In this document: positions 10,700 to 23,000 of the stretch, in pieces
Layout: each line of letters begins with the position of its first letter
How positions within the stretch are numbered: position 1 is the first letter of the stretch
NCBI GenBank assembly: GCA_963969345.1
Contig: OZ017767.1
Coordinates: 8,150,739 to 8,214,738 of the forward strand
DNA length: 64,000 nt
From: Turbatrix aceti
Lineage: Eukaryota > Nematoda > Chromadorea > Rhabditida > Panagrolaimidae
Direction of reading: 5' to 3'
Notes under the pieces: generated by a model
What the model was told of the DNA's origin: nothing
The model's database searches: none
Seen by the model: only the letters and a program-made list of their open reading frames with translations
Translations under genes and position numbers: made by a program

Positions 10700-12787
10700 A
10701 TGTTGTGGCGTGTTTTTTGTAGTGCTTTATTTTTTATCCATGTCGCCGTTCCCGTCGACGGGCTGCTGTATATCCAGGTAAACGAGATCAATCAATTTCT
10801 GCTCAGCCAAAACTTTTATTCAGAAAAATGAAGCCAGATCCTACGAATCGCTTGATGGACTGTGGACTTTTGTGTTGGATCAAGAATTTGCGGAAGATGC
10901 GGTTGGGTTTAAAAACAAATGGGAGGCTTTAGATTTGTCCAAATTCGAGGTTTGTATTTTATCCACGACAAAATACTTCAATTTTTCTGTCAGAACGCGA
11001 CAACAATGCCCGTTCCATCGGCGTACAACGACATCATTCCCACCTTCGAAGTCAGGAACCACATCGGTTGGGTGTGGTACCAGACCACCTTCATCCCCCA
11101 GACCCGGGATTCGGCTCTGCAACACGTCATCAAGTTTGAGAGCGTCAACTATCGTGCTCGTATCGTAAGTCGTCATTAAAAATACGTTTGATCGATGCAA
11201 TTTCACTTGTTTCAGTATGTCAACGGTGCCGAAGTAGGCAGCAACGAAGGCGGTCATTTACCTTTTCAATTTGTCATCAATCCTCGTTTCGGCAAAGTTA
11301 ACACACTCACAGTTGCTGTGGATAACACGTTGACCAATGTGACCATTCCACAGGGGGAAATAAATCACTCATCGTACTTTGGGTACGACTACGTCGACGC
11401 AGTTCCTTCAATGGACTTTTTCAACTACGCGGGGATTCTGCGTCCTGTTAGTCTGCTCAAACTGTCACCGATCAACATTAAAGACATTATTCTCGTCGCC
11501 GAAGCCGACGGATCAATAACCTACACTGTCAAACTCAATGTTGAAAAGTTGCCTGACAAGTACACCGTTCAGGTTTCTGTCATCGACAACAACGAAAATG
11601 GGCCGAAAGTACTGTACAAGGCATCTGGCCTCGTAGGTACCGGCGTCGTGCCTGACGTTAAACCCTGGTGGCCTCGGCACTACGGCAACCAGACGCTGTA
11701 CCAGCTAGAGGTCTCCATTCTGGATAAAAACAAAAATATCGTCGACATCTACCGAGACCCGATCGGCTTCCGAACCATCAAAATCGTCGACAACAAGCTG
11801 AACATCAACGGAAAGCCTTTCTACTGCGTCGGATTCGGCATGCACGAGGACTTTTACGTTATCGGACGGGGCTTCAACCTGCCATTGGCCAGCAAGGAAT
11901 TCAACCTGCTGGAGTGGTCGGAGGCCAACTGTTTCAGGACGTCGCACTATCCCTACCACGAGCTCCGCATGTACGAAGCGGACCGTCGCGGCATCGTTGT
12001 CATCGACGAGGTCTCTGCTGTCGGGTTGAAACAGTTTGACAACATTGCTCTTCACAAGAATTTCCTAACAAGACTTTTTCTCCGGGATAACAGACATCCG
12101 GCCGTAATCATGTGGTCTATTGCCAACGAGCCAAAATCTGATTTGCCATCAGCAAGGCCGTATTTTAGGTAAATCAGGCGTGCCGTTTAGATTGATCATG
12201 TATTTTTTGGTTTTTCAGTGAGCTGTTAGATCACCTCCGAAAACTGGATCCTTCAAGGCCACTCACTGTCGTTACATTCATCTTACCAAATTCAGAGAAA
12301 ATTTCTGATCTGCTTGATGTTCTTTGCTTTAACCGGTACACAGGATGGTACCAGGCTTGGGGCCACTCCGATGCCGCAGCCACCAGCATAAAAGAGGTCA
12401 TCCAGGAATACCACGACAAATTTCACAAGCCGATCATCGTCACCGAATATGGCGCGGGTTCTTTGGACGAACTTTCCCGACTCCCAGCCGAGCCGTACAC
12501 CTGGAATTACCACATTGAAATGCTCAAATCCAACTTTGAGGCATTCGACTCTGCAAGAGCTCAAAATTGGACAACTGGGGAATTTGTATGGAACTTTGCT
12601 GATTTCGATACCATTGCCAGTATGTTTTTTACGGTTTGGTTCGTCGATAATTGAAGCTCCTGTGCCTTACTTTTCAGCGAGCGGTCGCGTCGTCGGCAAC
12701 CGAAAAGGAGTTTTCACGCGTTCCCGCGAACCAAAGCCAGCTGCGTACACTATTCGAGAACGATACACTTTGTTGTCGCGTCCTTGA
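10700..12787 (+). CDS. Beta-glucuronidase (GH2), copy 1
   Basis: Exons 10700-10777, 10824-10949, 10994-11164, 11216-12168, 12219-12619 and 12678-12787 join in frame to 612 residues. The protein starts with a signal peptide (MLWRVFCSALFFIHVAVPVDG), consistent with a lysosomal or secreted enzyme. The order is GH2 sugar-binding domain, immunoglobulin-like domain, then a TIM barrel with the acid/base Glu in SIANEPKSD and the nucleophile Glu in TEYGAGS. The family tail RVVGNRKGVFTRSREPK is present. It hydrolyses terminal beta-D-glucuronic acid from glycosaminoglycans and conjugates. A nearly identical full copy lies inverted at 54149-56235, with fragments at 44856-45437 and probably 51177-51190. 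Copy 1 has no broken frames. Confidence 0.93.
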
Positions 12788-14076
12788 TTTTGATCCATTG
12801 AAATTCGCACTTTCTTAACACCCTATTGAAAAAATTGAATGAAATGTGTAAAAAAAGGCTGTCAATTTTTCGTTAAACAAAAAATTAGGCATATTTTGAA
12901 CGAATTTTTTACATTTTGCGTTTTTTTTCGCAATTTTGGGGCCATTTTAAATGTTTGTTGCAAATTTTGTTCAATGTCGGGGACAGAATCTGTCCGGGAC
13001 GGGGAATTTTTTCACCGTCAGGGGCAAGATCTGCCGGGGAGCTCTCCTCGGGGACACCCCCGGGGAATTCCCCGAGGGACGTGGGGGGCTTAATCCCTCC
13101 CTACTTAAGTTCCATTTCATTTGTCATAAAATTGATTAACAAAGTTCAATTTGGTCCCTCAATCAACCTTAAGCTCAAATATTATAAAGGTTCCAGCTCA
13201 ATTGTGCCGAAACATCGCAATGATCTTGCTCTGGCACCAAAATATGCGCGTATTCGATTTATACATCAAACATTAGTAAATACAAAAAAAAAACGTTACA
13301 ATCTTTTTTTTTTACTGATAGATTTTTTTTTGTTAATTAATGTCGATTTTCGGAATCAGAGTCGATTTTGATTCGGAGTCAACGAAACACTGTTGTTTCC
13401 TCTTCAATATCCAATAAATATCTAAGTAACCTGTTTATGCGCAAAAAAACACCAACAAAAAATATAGAACACTGCCAAATGACGCTCTAACAAACAGGAG
13501 AGAGGAGTGTGATAGTAAGACAGCAGTGGTGGCAACAGAGACAGAATGAAGGAAGGAAGAATGGAAGAAGAAACAAAACAAACAAAAAACAAAAGAGACC
13601 CAAAAATTGTAAGCAATGCAGAACTCGTAGTTGAGAGTCGGTGTGTGTGTGTGTGTGTGTGTGTGTGTGGATCGTATGCGTTGGGTGCTTTGGAAAAAAA
13701 AGGAAGTAATGAACAGTGGGTATGGATGAATTGGGATACCGCAGAGGACGGCGCATGCATCCAAGAGCAAAGAAAAGCACCAAAAGCTACAAGTTGAAAA
13801 AAAGTGGGGAAACAAAAATAAACAGCATCGGGAGTGTGCGTGTGTGCCAGAAATATGTGTCGTGCCGGGACGACGACGACGACCCGGTCAACAAAACAAA
13901 AAAAATAATAAGTTAAAATCACCCAGAAAATCATCTTAGAAAACTGTCATATTTGTTGATTTGATTTGTTAGAAGGCGAAATCTTACAGATATTCTTCTC
14001 TTTTTTTTTTCTTTTTGCCCCTAGGCAGGGGGGGTATCACCGGTCGTTCCTGCCGATTGGCTCGGCGGTGGCCCGA
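12788..14076. other. Intergenic with GC-rich repeat and (GT)n microsatellite
   Basis: Contains a G/C-rich block of repeated GGGGA/CCCC words near 12970-13095, a short piece resembling the GAGTCGACTC repeat near 13360-13390, and a (GT)n run at 13641-13669. Open frames across the microsatellite are low-complexity and not credible genes. Confidence 0.5.
13641..13669. repeat. (GT)n microsatellite
   Basis: About 14 uninterrupted GT units. Confidence 0.95.
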
Positions 14077-17000
14077 TCAAATCGAATGGCCGTTGGGCTT
14101 TGAGTCAGGAGTGCCATTGACTGGCTTTGCGACGACATCACTGCCGGCTTCGGGGAGCGATACAGAATGGGTGGGCTCGGCGGGGTGGTAGTCGTCGTGA
14201 CCGGCGAGGGGAGGAAAGGAGTTGCTGCCGACGCGTGCGGCACCACCGACTGCGTTGCTGTCCGTCGCCGATACCCCGAGTGGCGGGGGTGGGGCCCGTG
14301 CACCCAGATTCGGCGGAGTGTGGATACGGAAAGTGTCGAAGTCGGTCGTGTTCAGTCTACAAAACCGAATTTGACCATTATTTTCGGTACCTGCCTGTTT
14401 TTTTTAGAACTTTTTTTAAAATTTTTTTACACAAAAATTTTTTTTTTTATTTGTACTCCAAAAAGCAAAGACATTTTTTTTACAACAAAACATTTTTTTA
14501 CAAAAAAAAAACTGATTTTTAAAAAAATTCAAAAAAAAATTTTTTTTACGTTAGAAAAATTCAAAAAAAATTTCTACGCAAAGATATATTTTTTTTTAAA
14601 TTTTTTTACCCCCAAAAATGTTTTACGGAAAATATATATTTTTTTCTTACCCCTTTTTTTTACAAAAAACTCACAACTGAGGAGGATAAGTAGGCTTCGG
14701 CTGAATCACAAAACTATTATTCGGGAGTTCATCGCCCATCGGAACGGGACTCGTCCTGCCACTTCCGCTGCCAGATAGAGCACGTCTCTCGGTGTCGCTG
14801 TCGTCCGTCTTCGGATTCATCTCAGATGCTGAACTGACGTCCGACAACGCGTCCGTGGTATCAAAATCCGGGATCTTTTTCATGACGACATCCGGAGACA
14901 GACTTTTACTGTCACTGGATTTCCAACTCGACGACGCCTCGGATTTTTGGGAATTGTCCTGGGAAATCTCAAGCGGCACCGGTCGGAGCACCTGGTGTAT
15001 CGGTGCAGGTACGCGTCTGTGCATGTCAGAGACTGTCGGGAAGATGTTTGGCGGAGCGGAATCGTCGTGGCGACGCTTGGCAACCTTGTGGGGTGGGCTG
15101 CGTGACATGCTGGAAGATACAAGGTTTCAGGTAATTCCAGGTAAATAAATATTAAACGAAAAATTTTTGTTAAAAAATTCAAAAAAAACATTTTACGTCG
15201 TTTACAAAATTCACAAAAAAATTTCATTTCGGATTCTTATCTTTGTTTTTCCAAAAATTAAAAAAAAGATTTTCAAAAAAATTAAAAAAAAGAAACAAAA
15301 CATAAAAATTATTTAAAAAAAAAAATTATTTATTTAATTTCTAAAAAATTTTATAAAAAAAATTTTTTGACCGTTTATAAAATTTCGAATTTTTTTGTCT
15401 AATTTGTTTAATTTCAGAAAAAAAACCCAACATTTTCTTCTTTTTTTTCCCAAAAAAACCACCCACCTCGAAGACTTGTTCGATCGGCGAGACGAGTCAT
15501 CTGCATCCCGCTTTCCCGTTGATCCGCGTCGAGGAGGCGTCGTTCTGGTAGTAGGCACGAGGGAGGCAGGTGACGCAGCCGGCACCGACAGGATGCCTGG
15601 CTGGGATTGAGCGCGTGGCGTGACAATGATCTCCTCGTAGACCATGCCTTCGTCTTCGTCGTCGCCGTTATCATCATCATCATCGTCGTCGTCGTCGTCT
15701 TCTTCCTCTTCTTCGACTACGTCATCTTCATCGTCTTCTCCGTCTTCGACAAGATTGGATTCTTTCATGCTAAAAATTTCAACAAAAAATTATTATTTGT
15801 TTCAGAATTTTTTTGGGGTCAAAAATGCTGAAAAAAACTCACAATTTCATGTCATAAAAAATGGAACAAAATTTTTTAACAAAAAAAAAACTTATGTTAC
15901 GCAAAATACTCATTTTTGACCGTTCACAAAATTACCAAATAAAGAAAAAAAATTTACCATTATCCTAATTTTTGAATTAAAAAATAAAATTTAGTAAAAA
16001 AATTGAAAACAATAAAAAATAGTGACTTTCTATAAAATTACAATTTTTTCTCAAAATTTTGGAATAAAAATTTCAAAATTTTTTTACGTTCACAAATTTC
16101 GAAATTATTTTTTATTGTCCGATTTTTTTTAATTGTAGAAAAAAAATTACGACTTTTTTTTCACCAAAAAAACTGTTTTTGAAAACGAAAACCTAAAATT
16201 AGTTTGCTTTTTTTTTCCAAAAAACATTTTTGCCTAATTTTTTTTTAATATCCAAACTTACATTTTATCGGTGTTATTGGTCAAAAACGACGACTTGACA
16301 ACCTGCCTCCCTCCTTTAGCGTTTCCCGACTCATTGGCGTTATCGTTGTCGCTATCGTCGACGGGATGATGGTGTTTTTCGGCCCGTCTGCCGCCCCCGC
16401 CACCACCACTGAGATCAGTTGCCGAAGGCGTCGAAGTTGCGGTAGCAGACATTGGATGTGCTGTCATCTCGGTGAGACGAAGGAGAATCGAAGATTCACA
16501 TTTCGACGAAAAATGACTGCCACCGCTGATGGATTGCGATCTCCGTGGGAGAGATGACGTCGACGCAGACAAAGTCGCGCCCACAGATCCCGTCTCGGAT
16601 GTCGCAGACATTGTTCGACCACTTTTTCCTCCCGCCGCCGTTCCCGTTGCCGTAGTTGATCGATGATTATCATCGTAGACCTGGAGCTGAAGGTAGATGT
16701 TCTGCAGGCGAATATGAAGCTCGCGTACCAATTCAAAATAATCACGATTTGGAAACTACAAAAACAAACCTCAAAAATGCCCCAAATTTTCCTTAATTCC
16801 CAACCCACCCTCGAATTTGTCAGGTTGCTTTCAGCGCTGACGACTCGACCGATAAAGTTGACGATTGTTCGCACACACGATGCAAACGTTTCGTTTCCAG
16901 ACAAAACGTCCTTCATTTTGGCGTCTTGGTCGTAGAGGTGTACAAACTCGAGCAACATCGGCAGCGTCCGAGGCAGATTTCCGGCCTGCGAGTACGCTGC

Positions 17001-20000
17001 CATTTCCTGAATGATACCGCGGATCTTTCCTTCGCCGACGCAGGCAACGCGGATTCTCTCGCTCTGGAACGAGTCGTTCAGCGCGATGAGTGCACGGAAG
17101 AGAGCGTTGGACAACTTGATGCAGTGATCCATCGAGAATTGCAGGGCTCCGACGAGACGCAGGGAGAAGGGCATGTTCTCGTAGGCCAGGTAGGTTGCCA
17201 GCTCGCAGGCTGTCGACAGGTCCAGGCAGATTTCAACCAGGAGTCTGAAAAAATGTAAGATGCTTATAAAAATTTTTGAAAAGTGAAAACGCACTTATTT
17301 TTTTGGAATTTTTTACAAATAAAGTTTTTTCCCTAAAAAAACAGAAAAAGATATCCTAAAAAATTCACAAAACGGAAAAAAAAGCATTTTTTTAATACTT
17401 GAAAAAATTCCAAAAAAATGACATTTTTATTCCGGCGTCAGAATTTTTTTTGGGAATTTTTTTGTTTCGTTTAGGAAAACTAATTTTTTTCTCTTTAAAA
17501 ATCGCAGTCAAATTTTTAAATAAAAAAAGTTTCAAGCAGTATTTTAAACGGCGAAACAAATTCCGAATTTTTGAAAAAATATACAAAAAATAATTTCGAT
17601 TGAAAAAAATATTTTGCAAAAAAAATTTGGTGAAAAAATTCCAATATTTATTTTATCATAAAATAATTCAGCGACGAAAGTTTACATGTTGGAATAAAAA
17701 TTTCCAACATAAAAAAAAAAAATGTTCTCGGAAAACAAATTTTTTTTTGAACAATTTTGACAAAAAAAAATTGAAGAAAAAATCCAAAATTTCCGAGCAA
17801 AATAATTTTTGTCAATTTTATGTTTCAAAGCCAATAAACAAACCTGCAGAGTCTCTGAGTATTCAGGGCATTCTGAAGCCAAGCAATGACATTGTTTGGC
17901 GCGATGAAAATCGATAGCTCTCCCGTTGTTCTGAGTGCAAATGGATTCATCAGCGCCCTTCCGCCTCTCGTATCCTCGCCCATCGGCATCACCGTCGAAC
18001 ACGACGTAAAGAGGACTTTGAGCAGCACGAATATCCTTGGATTCTCTCGGCAGAAGATTTTTGACCTCGTTTCTTCGCGAAAAGATACCAGCAGAAGCAT
18101 GGAGTAGAGCGCAGAGTGCGAAATCAGTCTCCGGGCTATCGACAGAGATTCTGATGCCATAAAAATGAGAACTTCGATGACGTTGGTAGGATTCTGCCAA
18201 AAATCGATGGAATGCGTTTTTGCGACGTTGACAATTTTCATGATAAATTTGTCGAGAATGTTTGAAGCCTGAATGTGTTCTTCCTGGGTTGCATCGATGT
18301 TATCGAGCGCGTGAATGGTTGCTCGGAGCGCGCTGCAGATAATTCGTTCAAAGAATCTCCGAACGTCTTCTGGGTAGCCAGAAGTCTGCATCAACGAGGC
18401 CTGGAGGACGTTTGACCGGATGACGTACTGCTCTACGAAAGCCGGGGCCACGGTGGGAATCGTGAAGTACATTTCCGCGGTCTGGAGAAAGTCTCTCGTC
18501 ATGAGTGGATTCAGTTCGTTCGGACATTTGAGCGCTGTCGTATACAGAAAACAGGCAAAGACGTGACAGCCGCGTTTGGCAATTTCAAATGATTCTGGGA
18601 TTTCTGGATCGACGGAGTGCAGTGCTGCTATCCTCAGCATGTGATCCATAAATTTGAAAAACGCACCCGTGCATTGAAATCTTTCATGAGTGAATTTGAG
18701 GTTGGATTTCGTCACTATTCGTTCCCAGTACGGTGGAAGACGGTTTGTCGTCGATCGCCTCGAGTGCAGGGACATGGATTCAAATCTCACGTCTACGGTC
18801 GACAAATTCGGTGAACACAGGGGTGGCTGCTGTTGATTGGGCGTTTTCGAACCAACCTGAAGTTCAAATTTTTTTTTGAAAATAATTTTAAAGCAGAATT
18901 TTAAACGGCGAAACGAAACAAATTCAGAATTTTTGAAAAAATATAAAAAATAATTTCGACTGAAAAAAATATTTCGCAAAAAAATTGAAAAACAAAACTG
19001 AAAAAAAAATTGGCGAAAAAATTCCAATATTTTGTCAAAAAATAATTCAGCGATAAAAGTTTACACGTTGAAATACAAATTTCCAACCTAAAAAAAAGAA
19101 AAAAAAAACAGTTCGGATTTTTTTTGCTTGGGCTTTTTTAAATTTTTTTTTCTTTCTTTTTGCGTTTTTGAATTTTTTTGTCCAAATTGATTGGGCATTT
19201 TCGAACCAACCTGGAGTTCAGCGTTCTTTTTTGCCGGTTCAGAATTTCCATTTGCCTTTGACGAATTTTTTTCATCACCATTTGGTCGATTTTCGGCCAT
19301 TTTCACGGTCGGATCAACTCCATTTTGACCAGATTCTTCTTCTTCTTCTTCGTCGACTTCGATAATCGTCGCCTGTCCACCTTCTACCTGTTCCCTGGTC
19401 CACAAAATAGGAATCACCGGATTCACCTCCGTGGAAATCGATTCATAGACCAGCATGTACGCCGAAAACCTCCGTCGATCTTTTTCCACGGTAAATGGTA
19501 TATCCTGGTATCCACCGTACCAATTTACCCTCGCTTCGTTCTCGTTGTGATCCCAGGCAGTGACATCCGTGTCGTCGAAGCGATACCACTGCTGTTTGCC
19601 GTCTTCCTTGTTGTCTGCGATGTAGGAATAATAATGTCCGCCATGTGCTTCGCCCGAGTGCACAACCACACCCCTCAGACGGTAGATCGTCGAAAACACG
19701 GGGTTACCTGTCTTTTCTTCGTCGATCACCTGGACGCCTGCTTCGATGGCTTCCCGTCTCGCGACGTCCTTCGCCGTAAACGGCTTCATATCCAGTCTCG
19801 ACGGAAATTCGAAATAATCGTAGAATTTCAACGGACTTCCCCGCATCCAATCCATGTCGAATCTTTTCAGCTGAATCATCAGAAAAGGCGGAAGTTTGTC
19901 GATGCAGAGTCTCTTCACGGCGGTCACTTTCTTGTCACACTTTTCGCAGTAGTACGCGTTGTCGCCTTCGAGGACATCGCCTTTCACGTATTCGTTCAGG

Positions 20001-23000
20001 GACGCGTTCAGGTTGTTGTGGGTCCGGATATCGACGGCAAGCGACGTGAAAAGCGTCTCCTTCTCGTACATGTGCGGGCAGTCTTTGCACTTTTTCTGGT
20101 CGGCAAAGGTGCCGCCGAAGATGGTCTCGAAGACGGGCTTCTCGCTGATCTTCTTGCAGCTTTCGTCGAGTTCGTCGGCGAGTGAGTTGAAGAACTCGAC
20201 CGCGTCTTGCTGCTCCCGGATGTTCACTTCGCGTCCGCAGAATTGGAATACTTCCCAGAATTCGGTTGGGGTGTAGTATTGTTCTTCGGAGGCCAGGAGG
20301 TGGGCGAAGAGGGACTGCACTGAGTGGATCAGGTGCCTGGCGTAGCGGTCACCTGGAATAAAAAAAAATATTAAAAAAATTCTTTTAGAAAAAAAACAAG
20401 AAAATAAAGCCAACTTATTTTTGCAAAAAAATAACAAATAAAAAATGGAAAATTCTTTGATAAATATTGATTTTTTTTGCAAAAAAAAATTAAAAAAAGA
20501 ACAAAAAAACCACTTAATGGGAAAAAATTTTAGTGGGTTAATTTCGAAAAAACAAATTATTTTTTTAAAAACAAAATATTTTGATTTCAATTTTTTTGAA
20601 TAAACAAGTTTTTTTCCGATTTTAAAATTTGCGGAAAATTTATAATTCAAATCGCATTTTTTTAAGAAAAAAATGACAATAAAATACCCAAAAAAATAGA
20701 AAATCTGTTTCCAAATGCAAAAAAAAACTCAAATCACAAAATTTTGCTTTTTTTACCCAAAAAATACAAAATTCTATGCACTAAAAAAAATTTCAAAAAA
20801 ACCCCGTCAACTCACCATTTTTCTTGTCAACAGAAGCCTGATTCTTGTCAAACGGCACAATCGGTCCGACATCAATGCTCAACATCATCTGCCTGAACGG
20901 TTCAATCATGAACAATTGCTGGAGCACCGAATTCATGTAACACGTCGCTCCTGCATTCTTCAGTCCAACAAAAACCGTCGGATCCCGGATGCCGTAGTGC
21001 GGAGCGAGATCGCTGTTGATGGGTGTCTTGAATTCCCGGTAGTACGTGAGTGTCATGTGATCCAGCGCCTGCATGACATTCATCGAAACGTCCCGGATAA
21101 TATCCAGGATCAGCGCAAAGGTCGCCGCGACCGCAGCATCCGATCTACACACCGGAAACACCCGACTGGCCTGGGTAAAGGACGCCGTGGGTTCGGGATT
21201 GATGGTCAGGTTTCCAGCCATGATGCAGCGCTGTTCTTCGGTCTCGAGCAGTCTGTAGGCCTTGGAAAATGGAATGAGAAATTCGTCGAATAAATCCTGG
21301 AGAAAATTGTGACCCGAAGCGCCGAAACTCTTTCTGTACTGCTTTGACATGAGTCTGAGAAGGTGAGTCAGAGATTTGAGGTACATAACCAGCAATTCTT
21401 CCTGCTGATACGTCAGTCCGGATTCCTGGGTGACTTCTTTCGTCGCGCGAAGCCAATGCATGACGACACCGATTTTTTCGATCATTCCGTTCGGCTGGAT
21501 GAATTCTCGCTGGCAGTAGTCGAGAAGTTGAAAGATGCACGTGAAAAACTGCCCAGCCCGGATCCAGTTGGCTTCTGCGTTGCCCAAATTCGCAAACATG
21601 ACGTCCAGGAGCTTGATGGGCGACGGAGTGAGCTGGTTGACGAAGCTCGAAGGACCGGGAGCCCCCGCAGCGGGGTTGATAACCGCCTGGCCAGCGTTGC
21701 CACGGGTCCGTTGCCAGGAGTAGATCGTGAGGAGGGAGAAAAACAGCCTGGCTATCCTCGTTCGAACCGTATCCGACGTCGCGTTCAGCATGCCGTCCAG
21801 AATAAATTCGTAGAACGACGGATTTGCGGATGTTGAGGGTAGGAAAACGTCCTTGCCTAAAGAAAACAGCATATTTAGAAAAAGAGCCAAAAACCGACTG
21901 AAAATCTTTGATAATTTGTAATAAAAATTTTGTTTACGCTATCAAAAAGCAAAAATATTATTTATGAAAAAAAAGGAAACAAATGCAATTTTTTTTAATT
22001 TACAAAAAAAACTGAAAAAAAATTGTATTCAAATTATTTTTTCGGCTAAAAAAACGTTTTTACACATTTTGTTTCCCCAAAAAATGTTTTTATAAAAACC
22101 GTAAACTTTTTTTTTGGTTCCAAAACGCAACAAACAATTACGTTCGCAAAAAAAAACCAAAAAAATTTGTTTTTGTCAAAAGCGCGTGAAAAAACGTTTT
22201 TTGACCCAAAAAACAACAAAAAAAATAAATTTTGAAAAACAAACCGTATAAAAATTTTTAGCACCAAAAAAAATTGTTTGCAAAAAAATTTTTATAAGCC
22301 GAAATTTTTTTTGATTTTGAAATGCAAAAAAAAATGTGTCAGCTACAAAAAATGAATAATTATTTTTTTACCCCAAACACGGTAAAAACAATTTTTGTTG
22401 TCAAAAAAATTTTATACCCCAAAAAACGTTTTTGGCAGTCCAAAACCCCATTTTTGCCTTTCAAACCCCCACAAACCTGAATAAAGATGACCAGGAACAT
22501 GAAACAACGACGCCATCTCCGGGCAAAACTGAGCACTCGAAACAAGTGCATCCAGCGCTTCAATGGTCAGCGTCTCACACAGAATGTCATGACGATCCGT
22601 CAGCTTGGCAAACAAAATGTCCTCCAGGTAAGCCGACGTAAACGATGAATCCGAAGTCGTAGAGCACGTCTCCATGGCTTCGTCGTCGTCGTGGGGCGTG
22701 ACGAGGCTCGGCGGATGACGGCACGAGATGGAAGCTATGCTGCAGCGAGACGCAGTCCACGCCGTGAACATGAGCGCCTTGACAATGTCCAGTGGAACGC
22801 CGTACGATTCACCGGTCGAAAAGAGCGCAGCCTTATCCGCGTTCTTGAAGGCAGTGTGGCAGACGTCCAGCATGAAGTAGTTGAAGTACGGGTTTTCGGA
22901 TTCCGTCGAGTAGGTATCGTCGTCGTCAGAAGATGGGTTTTCGGCCTTTTTTATCGCAAACTGAAAAAAAATTCAAAAAATTAGTTTTTTTTAATCTTTT

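Noticed and set aside
13422..13934. Open frames across the (GT)n microsatellite
   Set aside because: Low-complexity translation (His-Thr or Val-Cys repeats), no splice or family evidence.
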